A DNA stretch of 5,922 nt from an uncultured Lachnospiraceae bacterium (GTDB lineage: Bacteria > Bacillota > Clostridia > Lachnospirales > Lachnospiraceae). Below the pieces are notes generated by a model that was given only the letters and a program-made list of their open reading frames with translations, had not been told where the DNA came from and ran no database searches. Location: contig CANQYH010000207.1 of the NCBI GenBank assembly GCA_947628025.1, forward strand, positions 1 through 5,922, read 5' to 3'. Made by a program: the position numbers and the translations under genes. Within the stretch, counting starts at the first letter, position 1, and every line of letters starts with the position of its first letter. This document shows positions 1 to 5,922 of this stretch, piece after piece.

Positions 1-71
1 ACTGAAAGGAAAGAAGATCGTTTTTCTCGGTGATGCTGTCTCCCAGAAAAACGATCTTCTTTCCTTTCAGT
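1..71. repeat. Perfect 27-nt inverted repeat at window edge (17-nt loop), probable snap-back artefact
   Basis: Bases 1-27 are the exact reverse complement of bases 45-71, separated by 17 nt (28-44). The right arm is codons 2-10 of the SGNH hydrolase gene plus one extra base; the loop and the first bases of the left arm encode its GDSITE motif. The match stops only because the window starts, so it may be longer. A 27-nt exact match within 71 bases is not expected by chance. An inverted copy of coding sequence placed straight after a conserved motif fits a fold-back (snap-back) chimera at a contig end. It is not a terminator: it lies inside a coding sequence and has no T-run next to a GC-rich stem. 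Confidence 0.9.
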
Positions 72-76
72 TCCAT
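1..76 (-). CDS. SGNH/GDSL-type hydrolase, N-terminal fragment (3' end cut by window edge)
   Basis: Reading from an ATG at 76 down to base 1 gives 25 codons. The first 17 residues read MELKGKKIVFLGDSITE. A short basic start, a hydrophobic beta strand and then GDSIT is the block I motif of SGNH/GDSL hydrolases; the serine of GDS is the catalytic nucleophile. Members usually run about 200 residues or more and deacylate sugars, lipids or other esters, so only the start is present. The ATG is chosen because an AAAGGAG ribosome binding site sits 6 nt upstream. An in-frame ATG at 121 has no such site. After the GDSITE residues the frame runs into the left arm of a perfect inverted repeat, and the last eight residues (KNDLLSFQ) are the reverse complement of the gene's own start, so they are probably not native. 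The gene lies downstream of, and in the same direction as, the MBL lipoprotein genes. The family call is fairly safe; the substrate is unknown. Confidence 0.72.
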   Translation of the reverse strand, partial: MELKGKKIVFLGDSITEKNDLLSFQ

Positions 77-82
77 AATGAT

Positions 83-89
83 CTCCTTT
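83..89 (-). promoter_or_regulatory. Ribosome binding site of the SGNH hydrolase gene
   Basis: The minus strand reads AAAGGAG here, followed by 6 nt (ATCATT) and the ATG at 76. This near-consensus Shine-Dalgarno sequence supports a real gene start despite the very short visible coding part. It also decides against the in-frame ATG at 121. Confidence 0.75.
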
Positions 90-174
90 GCCTTATCTGC
101 TCTCTCGTATTCACAGTCCATGCGCCGTTCCGGGACCCGTTTCCCGCAGCGCACAGGCCTGCTTTATCCGGACC

Positions 175-207
175 GGGGCCAGACGCCCCGTCTCCGGCAC
201 CGGCCCC
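175..207. other. GC-rich bulged hairpin between MBL lipoprotein 1 and the SGNH gene
   Basis: GGGGCC (175-180) pairs with GGCCCC (202-207). Inside it AGACG (181-185) pairs with CGTCT (189-193) across a 3-nt loop, leaving an 8-nt bulge (194-201) on one side. It lies in the 144-nt gap after the stop of the first MBL gene. No U-run follows on either strand, so it is not a standard intrinsic terminator. It could stabilise or segment mRNA, or be chance pairing in GC-rich DNA. Confidence 0.3.
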
Positions 208-220
208 TATAAACCATTTC

Positions 221-1585
221 TTAATAAACCTCCTCCTCCGTCACCCGGTCCGGGTCAAACGGAAGCGGAATCGTAATCACACGGTCGTCCGCTACGTAGG
301 TATACTCCGCGTCTTTCAGCGGAAGATTGTAGGATCTTCCCTCTCTCTGCTCCTTGCCGTACACCGTCGTCGGCCAGCATACCACCTCGGCGTCGATGTA
401 GGCGTTCAGGCCCTCCGAGGCCCCATAATGCCCGTGATGGGCGACCTGCATGATATCGGATTTTAAGTAGTCCTTATACATATTTTCCACAATGACGGAG
501 GCCGACGTCCCGCAGTCGCCGAGCTGCATGATCGTTTCTCCGCCCAGTTCGATGCGGAACACCAGCGAGGTATCGTTAAACTCGCCCACGATCTTGTCAT
601 AGGGAACCAGCTGCTCCCAGGTATACAGCATTTCGACCACCGCGTCCCGGATGTAAAACCTCTGCCCCGGATGGGCCTCGATCTCCCTGGCGCCCGCATA
701 CAGCGGCAGATGGTCTTGGATCGCTTTCACGCCTTTCTCCACCGCCTCCACGTTGGCGTCCTCCGCGGGCGGATAATTATAGACCAGCGCCTCCAGCTCC
801 ACCTGACCGGCGTATTTCTTCGAGAACGCCTTAAACGCCGCGTAATGATCCGGATGGGAATGGGTCATGAACCAGGCCGCGATCACGATATGGTCCGGAT
901 CGGGAGCCAGCCTTTTCATCTCATTGTAGATCGTATCCGCGCACGGCTCCTGGTTGAACCCGCCGTCCGTCAGGATAAAGCTGCCGTCCGACAAACGATA
1001 AAGAAAGCACATCCCGTTGGTCTTGCCGCCGTTAAAGTTCACGGAGATCATCTCCATCAGCGGTTCGCAGACCGCCTCGTAATCCGGGTTATCCTCCCGG
1101 CGGGGAGCCAGCGCGCCGGACGGTTCCGCGACGATCCGGAACGAATCATACTCCGGCATATAGATCAAACTGGCCGTCGTACTGCCGTCCGTCCAGGTCG
1201 AATAGAGGTTCCCGGCCAGTTCGCTGCCGTCGTATTTCTCAAAGCCCGCGCCGGCCAGGCTCTCCTCATAACCGCGGAAAATGCCGTCGCTGCCGGCCTC
1301 GTAGACCAACATCTCCGCTCCCTCGCCCATATCCCTCTGTCCTACGTAAGCGCCTCCCTCACAGGCCGGCAGCAAGGCCAGTATGCTGTCCGCCGCCAGT
1401 TCCGGTCCGGCCGCGGACGTTTCCCCGGCAGACGTCTCCGTTTCTGCCGCCGTCTCCTCCTGCGATGGGGCAGCGGCCGCCGCCGTTTCCGCCGCGGCGC
1501 TCGTCTCTGCCGTTTTCTGCCCGCCGCACGCATACAGCAGCAGGGATAAAACAGCCAACCCGGCCGCCAGTTTTCCGTATCTCAT
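221..1585 (-). CDS. Surface lipoprotein with ComEC-type metallo-beta-lactamase domain (paralogue 1)
   Basis: A 454-residue predicted lipoprotein. Residues 1-20 form a signal peptide ending in the lipobox LYAC, so Cys20 should be lipidated and the protein anchored outside the membrane. Residues 21-60 are a low-complexity Ala/Thr/Glu/Ser tether. Residues about 61-160 are a small domain I cannot name (YEESLAGAGFEKY, then GNLYSTWTD and RIVAEP). From about 190 to the end is an MBL fold: TDGGFN (Asp207), the metal site HSHPDH (242-247), NDTSLVF (337-343), GD (Asp357) and HHG (383-385). The NDTSLV...GD...HHG order resembles the hydrolase domain of ComEC/Rec2, but no ComEC membrane channel is present. 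Known MBL proteins of this kind are metal-dependent hydrolases such as nucleases, phosphodiesterases or lactonases; the substrate here is unknown. The start at 1585 replaces a longer frame opening with TTG at 1612: the ribosome binding site lies inside that extension, and the signal peptide then matches the paralogue. It lies 185 nt downstream of its paralogue. Confidence 0.88.
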   Translation of the reverse strand: MRYGKLAAGLAVLSLLLYACGGQKTAETSAAAETAAAAAPSQEETAAETETSAGETSAAGPELAADSILALLPACEGGAYVGQRDMGEGAEMLVYEAGSDGIFRGYEESLAGAGFEKYDGSELAGNLYSTWTDGSTTASLIYMPEYDSFRIVAEPSGALAPRREDNPDYEAVCEPLMEMISVNFNGGKTNGMCFLYRLSDGSFILTDGGFNQEPCADTIYNEMKRLAPDPDHIVIAAWFMTHSHPDHYAAFKAFSKKYAGQVELEALVYNYPPAEDANVEAVEKGVKAIQDHLPLYAGAREIEAHPGQRFYIRDAVVEMLYTWEQLVPYDKIVGEFNDTSLVFRIELGGETIMQLGDCGTSASVIVENMYKDYLKSDIMQVAHHGHYGASEGLNAYIDAEVVCWPTTVYGKEQREGRSYNLPLKDAEYTYVADDRVITIPLPFDPDRVTEEEVY

Positions 1586-1589
1586 ATAT

Positions 1590-1595
1590 CCTCCT
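1590..1595 (-). promoter_or_regulatory. Ribosome binding site fixing the start of MBL lipoprotein 1
   Basis: The minus strand reads AGGAGG, 4 nt (ATAT) before the ATG at 1585. The alternative upstream TTG at 1612 has no Shine-Dalgarno sequence and would put nine odd residues (MFGPQIGGY) before the lipoprotein signal peptide. The spacing is slightly short but the match is full consensus. Confidence 0.75.
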
Positions 1596-1770
1596 ATCTG
1601 CGGACCGAACAATTTCTCTTATAAAAAGGGATGCCGCAAAACAGGAAGTCCCTCCTGCCTCCCTGGCGGCCGCCGCAGTCATTCTCTCAAGTCTCATCTT
1701 TAACCGCCGGTACATACAGGAACGAAAATCCGTTTCACAACAGCCCTTTTTGTCAACAGGTGCAAAAATC

Positions 1771-3156
1771 TCAATAGATCTCTTTCTGAATCACTTTATC
1801 CGGATCGAACGGCAGCGGCAGCGTAAACACATACGTGTGCGCCACATACATATGCTCCGCGTGGGTCAGCGGCTCCGAATAAGACCGTTTTAACTGCGTC
1901 GCCGCTCTCTGGTCGGTCGTCGGCCACAGGGCGACCCGCGCGCCGATATAGCGGTTCAGGCCCTCTGTCGCTCCCCAGCTGCCGTGATGCGCCACCTGTA
2001 TGATATCGGATTTCAGATAATCCTTATACAGCTCTTCCACCACCGGCGAAGCCAATGTCCCGCAGTCCCCGAGCACCATGATCTTCTCTCCGCCCAGTTC
2101 CACAGAGAAGACCAGGGACGTATCGTTAAAGTCCGCGATCTCCCTGTCGTAGGGCATCAGCTGCTCCCAGGTGTAGATCATCTCGACGACCGCGTCCCGG
2201 ATATAAAATCTCTGGCCCTGATGCGTCTCGATCGTCTTCACGCCGTCGTACATCGCCAGGCACTGGTCCAGCGCTTTCACGCGGCTGGCCACAAACTCCA
2301 TTACCTCTCCCTCGTCGGAGGGGTAATTATAAACGCAGGTCTCCAGCGTCACCTGATCCGCATATTTCAGGGCAAACGCCTTGAACGCTCCGCAGTGGTC
2401 GGAATGAGCGTGGGTCAGGAACCAGGCCGCGATCACGATATGGTCCGGATCCGGCGCCAGCTCTTTCAGTTCGTTGTAAAGCGCGTCCCCGCATTCTTCC
2501 ACGTTGAAGCCGCCGTCCACGATGATGAAGCTGCCGTCCGACAGCCGGAACAGGAGGCACAGCCCGCCTTTCTGGGCCTTATTAAAATTGGGCGAGATCA
2601 TCTGCATCAGAGGCTCGCAGATTTTCTCGTAGGGCGGGTTGTCTTCCTCTCTCGGAGGCAGCGTGCCCGCGGGCTCCGCCACGATCCGGAACGAATCGTA
2701 ATCCGGCATATAGAGCAGACTGACCGTCGTTTCCCCGTCCGTCCAGGTGGAAAACAGATTCCCTGCCATTTCATTATCGTCATATTCTTCAAAGCCTGCG
2801 GCCGACAGTTTTTCTTCATATGCGCGGAAGCTGCCGTCGCCGGTATCCTCATAGACCAGCATCTCCGCTCCCTCGCCCATATTTTTCCACCCGACATACC
2901 CGGCCTCCCCGCAAACCGGCAGAGGCGCTAAAATGCTGTCCGCCGCCAGCTCCGGCCCGGCCGGGGCCGCTTCCGTGGTCTCTTCCTCCGCCGAAGAGGA
3001 TTCCACGACCGCCGCCGTCGTCTCCTCCTGCAGTACGGTCTCCTCCGTCGCAGGAACAGCCGCCGTCGTTTCGGGCGCCGCCGGCCCTTTCCTGCCGCAC
3101 GCATACAGCAGCAGGGACGCCGACACCAAAAGTACCGCCAATTTTTTGTCTCTCAT
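1771..3156 (-). CDS. Surface lipoprotein with ComEC-type metallo-beta-lactamase domain (paralogue 2)
   Basis: A 461-residue predicted lipoprotein with the same layout as its downstream neighbour. The signal peptide ends in LYAC with lipidation at Cys20. A Thr/Glu/Ala/Ser-rich tether covers about 21-66. An unnamed domain covers about 67-167 (AYEEKLSAAGFEEY, GNLFSTWTD, RIVAEP). The MBL fold then has VDGGFN (Asp214), HAHSDH (249-254), NDTSLVF (344-350), GD (Asp364) and HHGS (390-393). All expected metal ligands of a ComEC-like MBL are present, so it is probably an active hydrolase outside the membrane. The ATG at 3156 follows GAGGAG by 5 nt. The gene starts 85 nt after the YtcP-type permease, where many related clusters carry the solute-binding lipoprotein; this protein shows no solute-binding fold. 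Its tether differs clearly from the paralogue's while the catalytic part is well conserved. Substrate unknown; a phosphodiesterase, nuclease or lactonase role are all possible. Confidence 0.88.
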   Translation of the reverse strand: MRDKKLAVLLVSASLLLYACGRKGPAAPETTAAVPATEETVLQEETTAAVVESSSAEEETTEAAPAGPELAADSILAPLPVCGEAGYVGWKNMGEGAEMLVYEDTGDGSFRAYEEKLSAAGFEEYDDNEMAGNLFSTWTDGETTVSLLYMPDYDSFRIVAEPAGTLPPREEDNPPYEKICEPLMQMISPNFNKAQKGGLCLLFRLSDGSFIIVDGGFNVEECGDALYNELKELAPDPDHIVIAAWFLTHAHSDHCGAFKAFALKYADQVTLETCVYNYPSDEGEVMEFVASRVKALDQCLAMYDGVKTIETHQGQRFYIRDAVVEMIYTWEQLMPYDREIADFNDTSLVFSVELGGEKIMVLGDCGTLASPVVEELYKDYLKSDIIQVAHHGSWGATEGLNRYIGARVALWPTTDQRAATQLKRSYSEPLTHAEHMYVAHTYVFTLPLPFDPDKVIQKEIY

Positions 3157-3202
3157 AAATTCTCCTCACCCTGATAATAACGAAACCCATTCCCTTTGCC
3201 GC

Positions 3203-3227
3203 CCGGCGCGGGTCTGATCCGCACCGG
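3203..3227. other. GC-rich stem-loop between the YtcP permease and MBL lipoprotein 2
   Basis: CCGGCGCGG (3203-3211) and CCGCACCGG (3219-3227) form a 9-bp stem with a 7-nt loop; read as minus-strand RNA, one pair is a U-G wobble. It sits in the 85-nt gap just after the permease stop codon. No U-run follows, so full termination is not supported. Such an intercistronic hairpin could protect the upstream message or set different expression of permease and lipoprotein genes, but this is inference. Confidence 0.4.
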
Positions 3228-3241
3228 CGCGGCCGCTTGTT

Positions 3242-4135
3242 TTATCCCTTGATACTTCCTACCATAACGCCCTTTACAAAATATTTCTGGACGAACGGAT
3301 AGACGCAGATGATCGGCAGCGTGGAGATCACGATGACCGCCGACTGCATCGCGATCGTCGGCGGAGTAGACTCCACCAGCGTCATGTCCATCTCCAGGTC
3401 GCTGATCCCGCTGGTCGCCGTGATGATATTGCGCAGCAGGTTCTGCATCGGCAGCTTGGACACGTCGTTGATATAGAGCATCGCGTCGAACCACGCGTTC
3501 CAGTGCCCCACCGCGTAGAACAGGGCGATCGTCGCGATCGTCGCTTTCGACAGCGGCAGCACGACCTTGGTCAGGATCTGCACATCGTTGGCCCCGTCGA
3601 TGATCGCCGCCTCTTCCAGGCTCGACGGGATCGCCATGAAGAAATTCCGCATGACCAGCATGTTCCAGGTGCTCATAAGTCCCGGCAGGATCATGCTCAG
3701 CCGCGTATTATACAGGCCCAGCAGCTGTACCAGCAAAAAGCCCGGGATCATGCCGCCGGAGAAAAGCATCGTGACCACCACGTACTTCGTGATCAGACTT
3801 CTCCCTTTCAGGTTCCTCCTCGACAGGCCGTAGGCGAACGAGATCGTCATCAGCATCTGCAGGGAAGTTCCCAAAAGCACGCGGTACATCGTATTGCTGT
3901 AAGCGCGGATAATGCTGCTGCGGCCGCTCCACAGCATCCGAAACGCCGTAAAGTCGAACTTCTCCGGGATCAGGATGAAAGAGCCGCGCCTGGCGATCTC
4001 CGACTGGCTGACAAACGAGGTCATGACCACGGAGAACACCGGTATGATGATGATCAGCGAGACCAGGGTCAGCAGGATCACGTCGACAACCTGAAACACA
4101 TTCTCCCCGGATATGTATTTTTTGTTCCTTTTCAC
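3242..4135 (-). CDS. CUT1-family sugar ABC transporter permease, YtcP/LplC type
   Basis: A 297-residue inner-membrane permease, normal length for the family. Hydrophobic segments lie near residues 14-40, 82-104, 116-140, 145-165, 198-212 and 262-282. The cytoplasmic EAA loop that docks the ATPase is visible at 170-196 (IPSSLEEAAIIDGAND, ending VVLPLS). The C-terminus KYFVKGVMVGSIKG is typical of YtcP/LplC proteins, which pair with LplB-type permeases to import oligosaccharides or other complex sugars. The start is a GTG at 4135, overlapping the stop of the LplB-like gene as GTGA, with AGGAGGGG 5 nt upstream; this suggests translational coupling and a 1:1 permease pair. No ATPase is encoded here; CUT1 systems of this kind often use a shared MsmX-like ATPase from elsewhere. 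The transported sugar cannot be read from the sequence. Confidence 0.93.
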   Translation of the reverse strand: MKRNKKYISGENVFQVVDVILLTLVSLIIIIPVFSVVMTSFVSQSEIARRGSFILIPEKFDFTAFRMLWSGRSSIIRAYSNTMYRVLLGTSLQMLMTISFAYGLSRRNLKGRSLITKYVVVTMLFSGGMIPGFLLVQLLGLYNTRLSMILPGLMSTWNMLVMRNFFMAIPSSLEEAAIIDGANDVQILTKVVLPLSKATIATIALFYAVGHWNAWFDAMLYINDVSKLPMQNLLRNIITATSGISDLEMDMTLVESTPPTIAMQSAVIVISTLPIICVYPFVQKYFVKGVMVGSIKG

Positions 4136-4148
4136 CAGATCCCCTCCT
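4132..4148 (-). promoter_or_regulatory. Coupled stop/start (GTGA) and ribosome binding site between the permease genes
   Basis: AGGAGGGG at 4141-4148 (minus strand) is followed by 5 nt and a GTG start at 4135. The TGA stop of the upstream permease occupies 4134-4132, so stop and start overlap in GTGA. The ribosome binding site lies within the last codons of the LplB-like gene, so a ribosome ending there can restart on the second permease. Confidence 0.8.
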
Positions 4149-5061
4149 GTCCCAGTTTCTTCACAACCGCATTGGAACCCACCACCAGAATCAGGCTTAC
4201 GATCGATTCAAACAGTCCGATAGCCGTTGCGAACGAAAAATTCATTTTCCCTACGCCTTCCCGGTACACATACGTGCTGATCACGTCCGCGGTCGAATAG
4301 ATCTGGGAGTTATAGAGCAGCAGGATCTTGCCGGATCCTACGCTCATCAGCTCGCCGATCTGCAGGATCAGCCGCAGGCAGATCACCGGCATGATCCCGG
4401 GGATCGTGATGTGCCACATCCGTTTCAGCACGCCGGCCCCGTCCACTTTCGCCGCGTCATAAAGTTCCTGGTCGAGGCCCGCCATGGCCGCGATATAGAT
4501 GATACTTGCCCAGCCCATGCCGGACCAGATGCCGGAAGCGATGTAGATCGTCCGGAAATACTGGGGCTCCGACAGGAAAGAGATCGGAGTGCCCCCGAAA
4601 AACTTCACGATCGCGTTGACCAGGCCGCCGTCCACCGACACCATGTTGCGGATGATGCCGCACACGATAACCGCCGACAAAAAGTGCGGCAGGTAGGAGA
4701 TCGTCTGCACGCTCCGCTTAAAGAGATTGCCTCTTACCTCATTGATCAGAAGCGCCAGGATGATGGGGATCGGGAACCCCCAGAGCAGGCTGTAGATACT
4801 GATCAGCAGCGTGTTTTTGATCAGTCTCATGCAGTAGGCCGAGCGGAAGAACTTCATGAAATGCTTGAATCCCACCCACTGAGACGTAAAAATACCCTGC
4901 AGACCGAAAAACGGCTTATAATCCTTAAACGCTATGATGACTCCCAGCATGGGCAGATAGTGAAAGATCAGGTAATACAGGATGCCCGGAAGCAACAGGC
5001 AGTAAATGAAGCGGTCTCTTTTCAGATAATACCATATGGATCTCTTTTTCTCATTTACCAT
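4132..5061 (-). CDS. CUT1-family sugar ABC transporter permease, LplB type
   Basis: A 309-residue inner-membrane permease of usual LplB length. The short basic N-terminus is followed by hydrophobic segments near 18-45, 82-108, 122-140, 170-193, 222-240 and 277-300. Family marks include FKDYKPFFG (45-53), SYLPHFLSAVIV (122-133) and the EAA loop at 195-222 (AGLDQELYDAAKVDGAG, ending ITIPG). LplB proteins form the membrane pore with a YtcP/LplC partner, encoded here immediately downstream. The ATG at 5061 has AGGGG 8 nt upstream. It lies 78 nt after the sugar isomerase-like gene on the same strand, which links import to cytoplasmic sugar metabolism. The usual solute-binding lipoprotein partner is not visible in this window and may lie outside it. 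Confidence in the family is high; the substrate is unknown. Confidence 0.93.
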   Translation of the reverse strand: MVNEKKRSIWYYLKRDRFIYCLLLPGILYYLIFHYLPMLGVIIAFKDYKPFFGLQGIFTSQWVGFKHFMKFFRSAYCMRLIKNTLLISIYSLLWGFPIPIILALLINEVRGNLFKRSVQTISYLPHFLSAVIVCGIIRNMVSVDGGLVNAIVKFFGGTPISFLSEPQYFRTIYIASGIWSGMGWASIIYIAAMAGLDQELYDAAKVDGAGVLKRMWHITIPGIMPVICLRLILQIGELMSVGSGKILLLYNSQIYSTADVISTYVYREGVGKMNFSFATAIGLFESIVSLILVVGSNAVVKKLGQEGIW

Positions 5062-5139
5062 TTTATTTTCCCCTATAAAAATCGCAATTCAAAATCAGCT
5101 TTATCAAAAACCATTCCCAGTTCGCTTATCCAACGGCCG

Positions 5140-5922
5140 TCAGAGATGCTCGATCCTGTCCCTGAACGCCGCGCCGATTTCATAAATCATACGCAGGATG
5201 GCCGGCACGGCCTCCGCGTCCACTCTCGACGGCGTCACATGGCGGAACGTCTCGAAATTCAGAGAACCCGTATAACCGGTCTCCGCCAGCGCCTCTGTCA
5301 CGTCTTTCCACCGTATATTGCCGGTATAAGGCGCGAGATGGCTGTCTTTCAGCCCCTCGTTATCGTGCAGGTGCAGCGCTTTCACCCTGCCGCCCAGTTT
5401 CCGGATATACGCCCCTATATTTTTGCCCAGCAGGTTCAGATGGCCCGTATCCACGCAGATACCGAAGCACTCCTTTCCCGCCAGCCCGTTCAGATGGTCG
5501 ATATACCATACCGCCTCATCCGGGTCCGAGCAGACCCCTTCGATCATATTCCCCTGATAATTCGTAAACAGATTCTCCAGGCAGACGACCACGCCGGTCT
5601 CCTGCAGAACCGGAATCAGGCTCTCATAGAGGTGGAGATTCAGCTCGCGGACCGTCTCCGCGGACTGCGTCTCGTCATCCAGCGCCAGCGAGATCCCGTG
5701 TATGACCAGATACCTCAGCCCGATGCTGCCGCAGAAACGGATGCACTGCTTATAAATCGCGATCGCCCAGTCGACAAACCCGTCCGCGCCCTTGACATAG
5801 GCCGGAAACGGAGCGTGGGCCTGCAGCAGCTTCAAGTCGTTTCTGCGGATGATCTCCAGCTCTTTCGCATAATATTCCTGCACCTTTTCCAGAGGCTCCT
5901 GGAAGATGCAGTACCCCATCTG
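5140..5922 (-). CDS. Sugar-phosphate isomerase/epimerase-like TIM-barrel protein (5' end cut by window edge)
   Basis: An open frame runs to the right edge: the codon before the first Met (5919) is CAG, with no stop, and no ribosome binding site can be seen, so this Met is probably internal. The family is usually about 270-290 residues, so a few dozen N-terminal residues are likely missing. Numbering from the visible Met, the barrel shows QAHAPFP (33-39), LVIHG (71-75), CLENL (113-117), CVDTGH (155-160), LHLHDNEG (182-189), DSHLAPYTGNIRW (192-204) and NFETF (221-225). Glu115, Asp157, His183 or His185 and Glu223 fit the metal-binding set of xylose isomerase-like TIM barrels (AP endonuclease family 2 superfamily). 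Members isomerise or epimerise sugars, sugar phosphates or inositol derivatives, such as IolE/IolI relatives. Next to a sugar importer it probably handles the imported sugar in the cytoplasm. An AP endonuclease is unlikely because of this context and the sugar-isomerase-like motifs. The exact reaction is unknown. Confidence 0.85.
   Translation of the reverse strand, partial: QMGYCIFQEPLEKVQEYYAKELEIIRRNDLKLLQAHAPFPAYVKGADGFVDWAIAIYKQCIRFCGSIGLRYLVIHGISLALDDETQSAETVRELNLHLYESLIPVLQETGVVVCLENLFTNYQGNMIEGVCSDPDEAVWYIDHLNGLAGKECFGICVDTGHLNLLGKNIGAYIRKLGGRVKALHLHDNEGLKDSHLAPYTGNIRWKDVTEALAETGYTGSLNFETFRHVTPSRVDAEAVPAILRMIYEIGAAFRDRIEHL

Larger units (their letters stand above)
221..3156 (-). repeat. 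Tandem gene duplication of the MBL lipoprotein
   Basis: The two lipoprotein genes are direct, same-strand copies separated by 185 nt. Across a 76-residue ungapped stretch around the metal site (residues 197-272 of copy 1 against 204-279 of copy 2), I counted 56 identical residues. The DNA shares a 33-nt exact block at 869-901 and 2419-2451. The low-complexity tethers and the last 50 residues or so differ most. This fits an older duplication kept by selection, with both active sites intact. Confidence 0.85.

Noticed and set aside
77..121. Longer SGNH hydrolase starting at an in-frame ATG at 121
   Set aside because: No ribosome binding site precedes it, while AAAGGAG is ideally placed for the ATG at 76, and known family members commonly begin close to this KGKKI segment.
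671..1549. Long plus-strand open frame of 292 codons opposite MBL lipoprotein 1
   Set aside because: It is antisense to a gene with clear motifs, its translation is rich in Arg, His and Gln without family marks, and a similar antisense frame (1984-2931) lies opposite the paralogue. Both follow from GC-rich codon use on the real strand.
1586..1612. Nine-residue N-terminal extension of MBL lipoprotein 1 starting at a TTG
   Set aside because: The consensus ribosome binding site for the ATG at 1585 lies inside it, and without it the signal peptide matches the paralogue, with the lipobox Cys at position 20 in both.
1711..1756. Possible minus-strand promoter elements upstream of MBL lipoprotein 1: TTGACA at 1756-1751, or TTGTGA (1740-1735) with TATGTA (1716-1711) at 18-nt spacing
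   Set aside because: The perfect TTGACA has no acceptable -10 box at 16-18 nt, and the second pair matches the consensus poorly. A separate promoter for this gene is possible but not supported.
3526..3545. Short direct repeat with GCGATCGTC twice
   Set aside because: It lies in the YtcP-type permease gene and encodes an Ala-Thr-Ile repeat in a membrane segment; this is ordinary coding sequence.
3503..4300. Plus-strand open frame of 265 codons opposite the permease genes
   Set aside because: It is an antisense shadow: its translation is a low-complexity mix of Arg, Asp, Gln and His with no domain, and it spans the junction of two certain minus-strand genes.
5062..5139. AT-rich 78-nt gap before the LplB-like gene as a promoter (TTGATA near its middle)
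   Set aside because: No good -10 box lies at the right distance from TTGATA, and the TATAGG nearer the gene overlaps the ribosome binding site. Same-strand neighbours make simple read-through likely.

Overview
The window looks like part of a carbohydrate-use gene cluster from a Bacillota bacterium, most likely a gut-type Lachnospiraceae. This is inferred from the LplB/YtcP-type sugar transporter pair, strong AGGAGG-like ribosome binding sites, lipoprotein signal peptides and fairly GC-rich DNA. The species cannot be named from this. Every supported gene lies on the minus strand, so the window reads right to left and may be one transcription unit; no convincing promoter or terminator was found.

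In transcription order the genes are: (1) a sugar-phosphate isomerase/epimerase-like TIM-barrel protein (5140-5922, cut at its 5' end by the window edge); (2) and (3) two CUT1-family ABC permeases, LplB-like (4132-5061) and YtcP/LplC-like (3242-4135), overlapping by 4 nt; (4) and (5) two tandem, closely related lipoproteins, each with a ComEC-type metallo-beta-lactamase (MBL) domain (1771-3156 and 221-1585); (6) the first codons of an SGNH/GDSL-type hydrolase (1-76), with its own strong ribosome binding site.

How they might work together (inference): the permeases import an oligosaccharide or glycoside, the TIM-barrel protein acts on a sugar derivative in the cytoplasm, and the surface-anchored MBL lipoproteins and the SGNH hydrolase would cleave or deacylate substrate. 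The substrate cannot be told from the sequence. No solute-binding protein and no ATPase are present. The slot just after the YtcP permease, where such clusters often carry the solute-binding lipoprotein, holds the duplicated MBL lipoproteins instead. This is the most interesting biological feature here.

The first 71 bases form a perfect 27-nt inverted repeat with a 17-nt loop. It folds the start of the SGNH gene back on itself just after its GDSIT motif. This looks more like a snap-back assembly or library artefact at a contig end than a natural element, and the reading frame beyond that motif should not be trusted.
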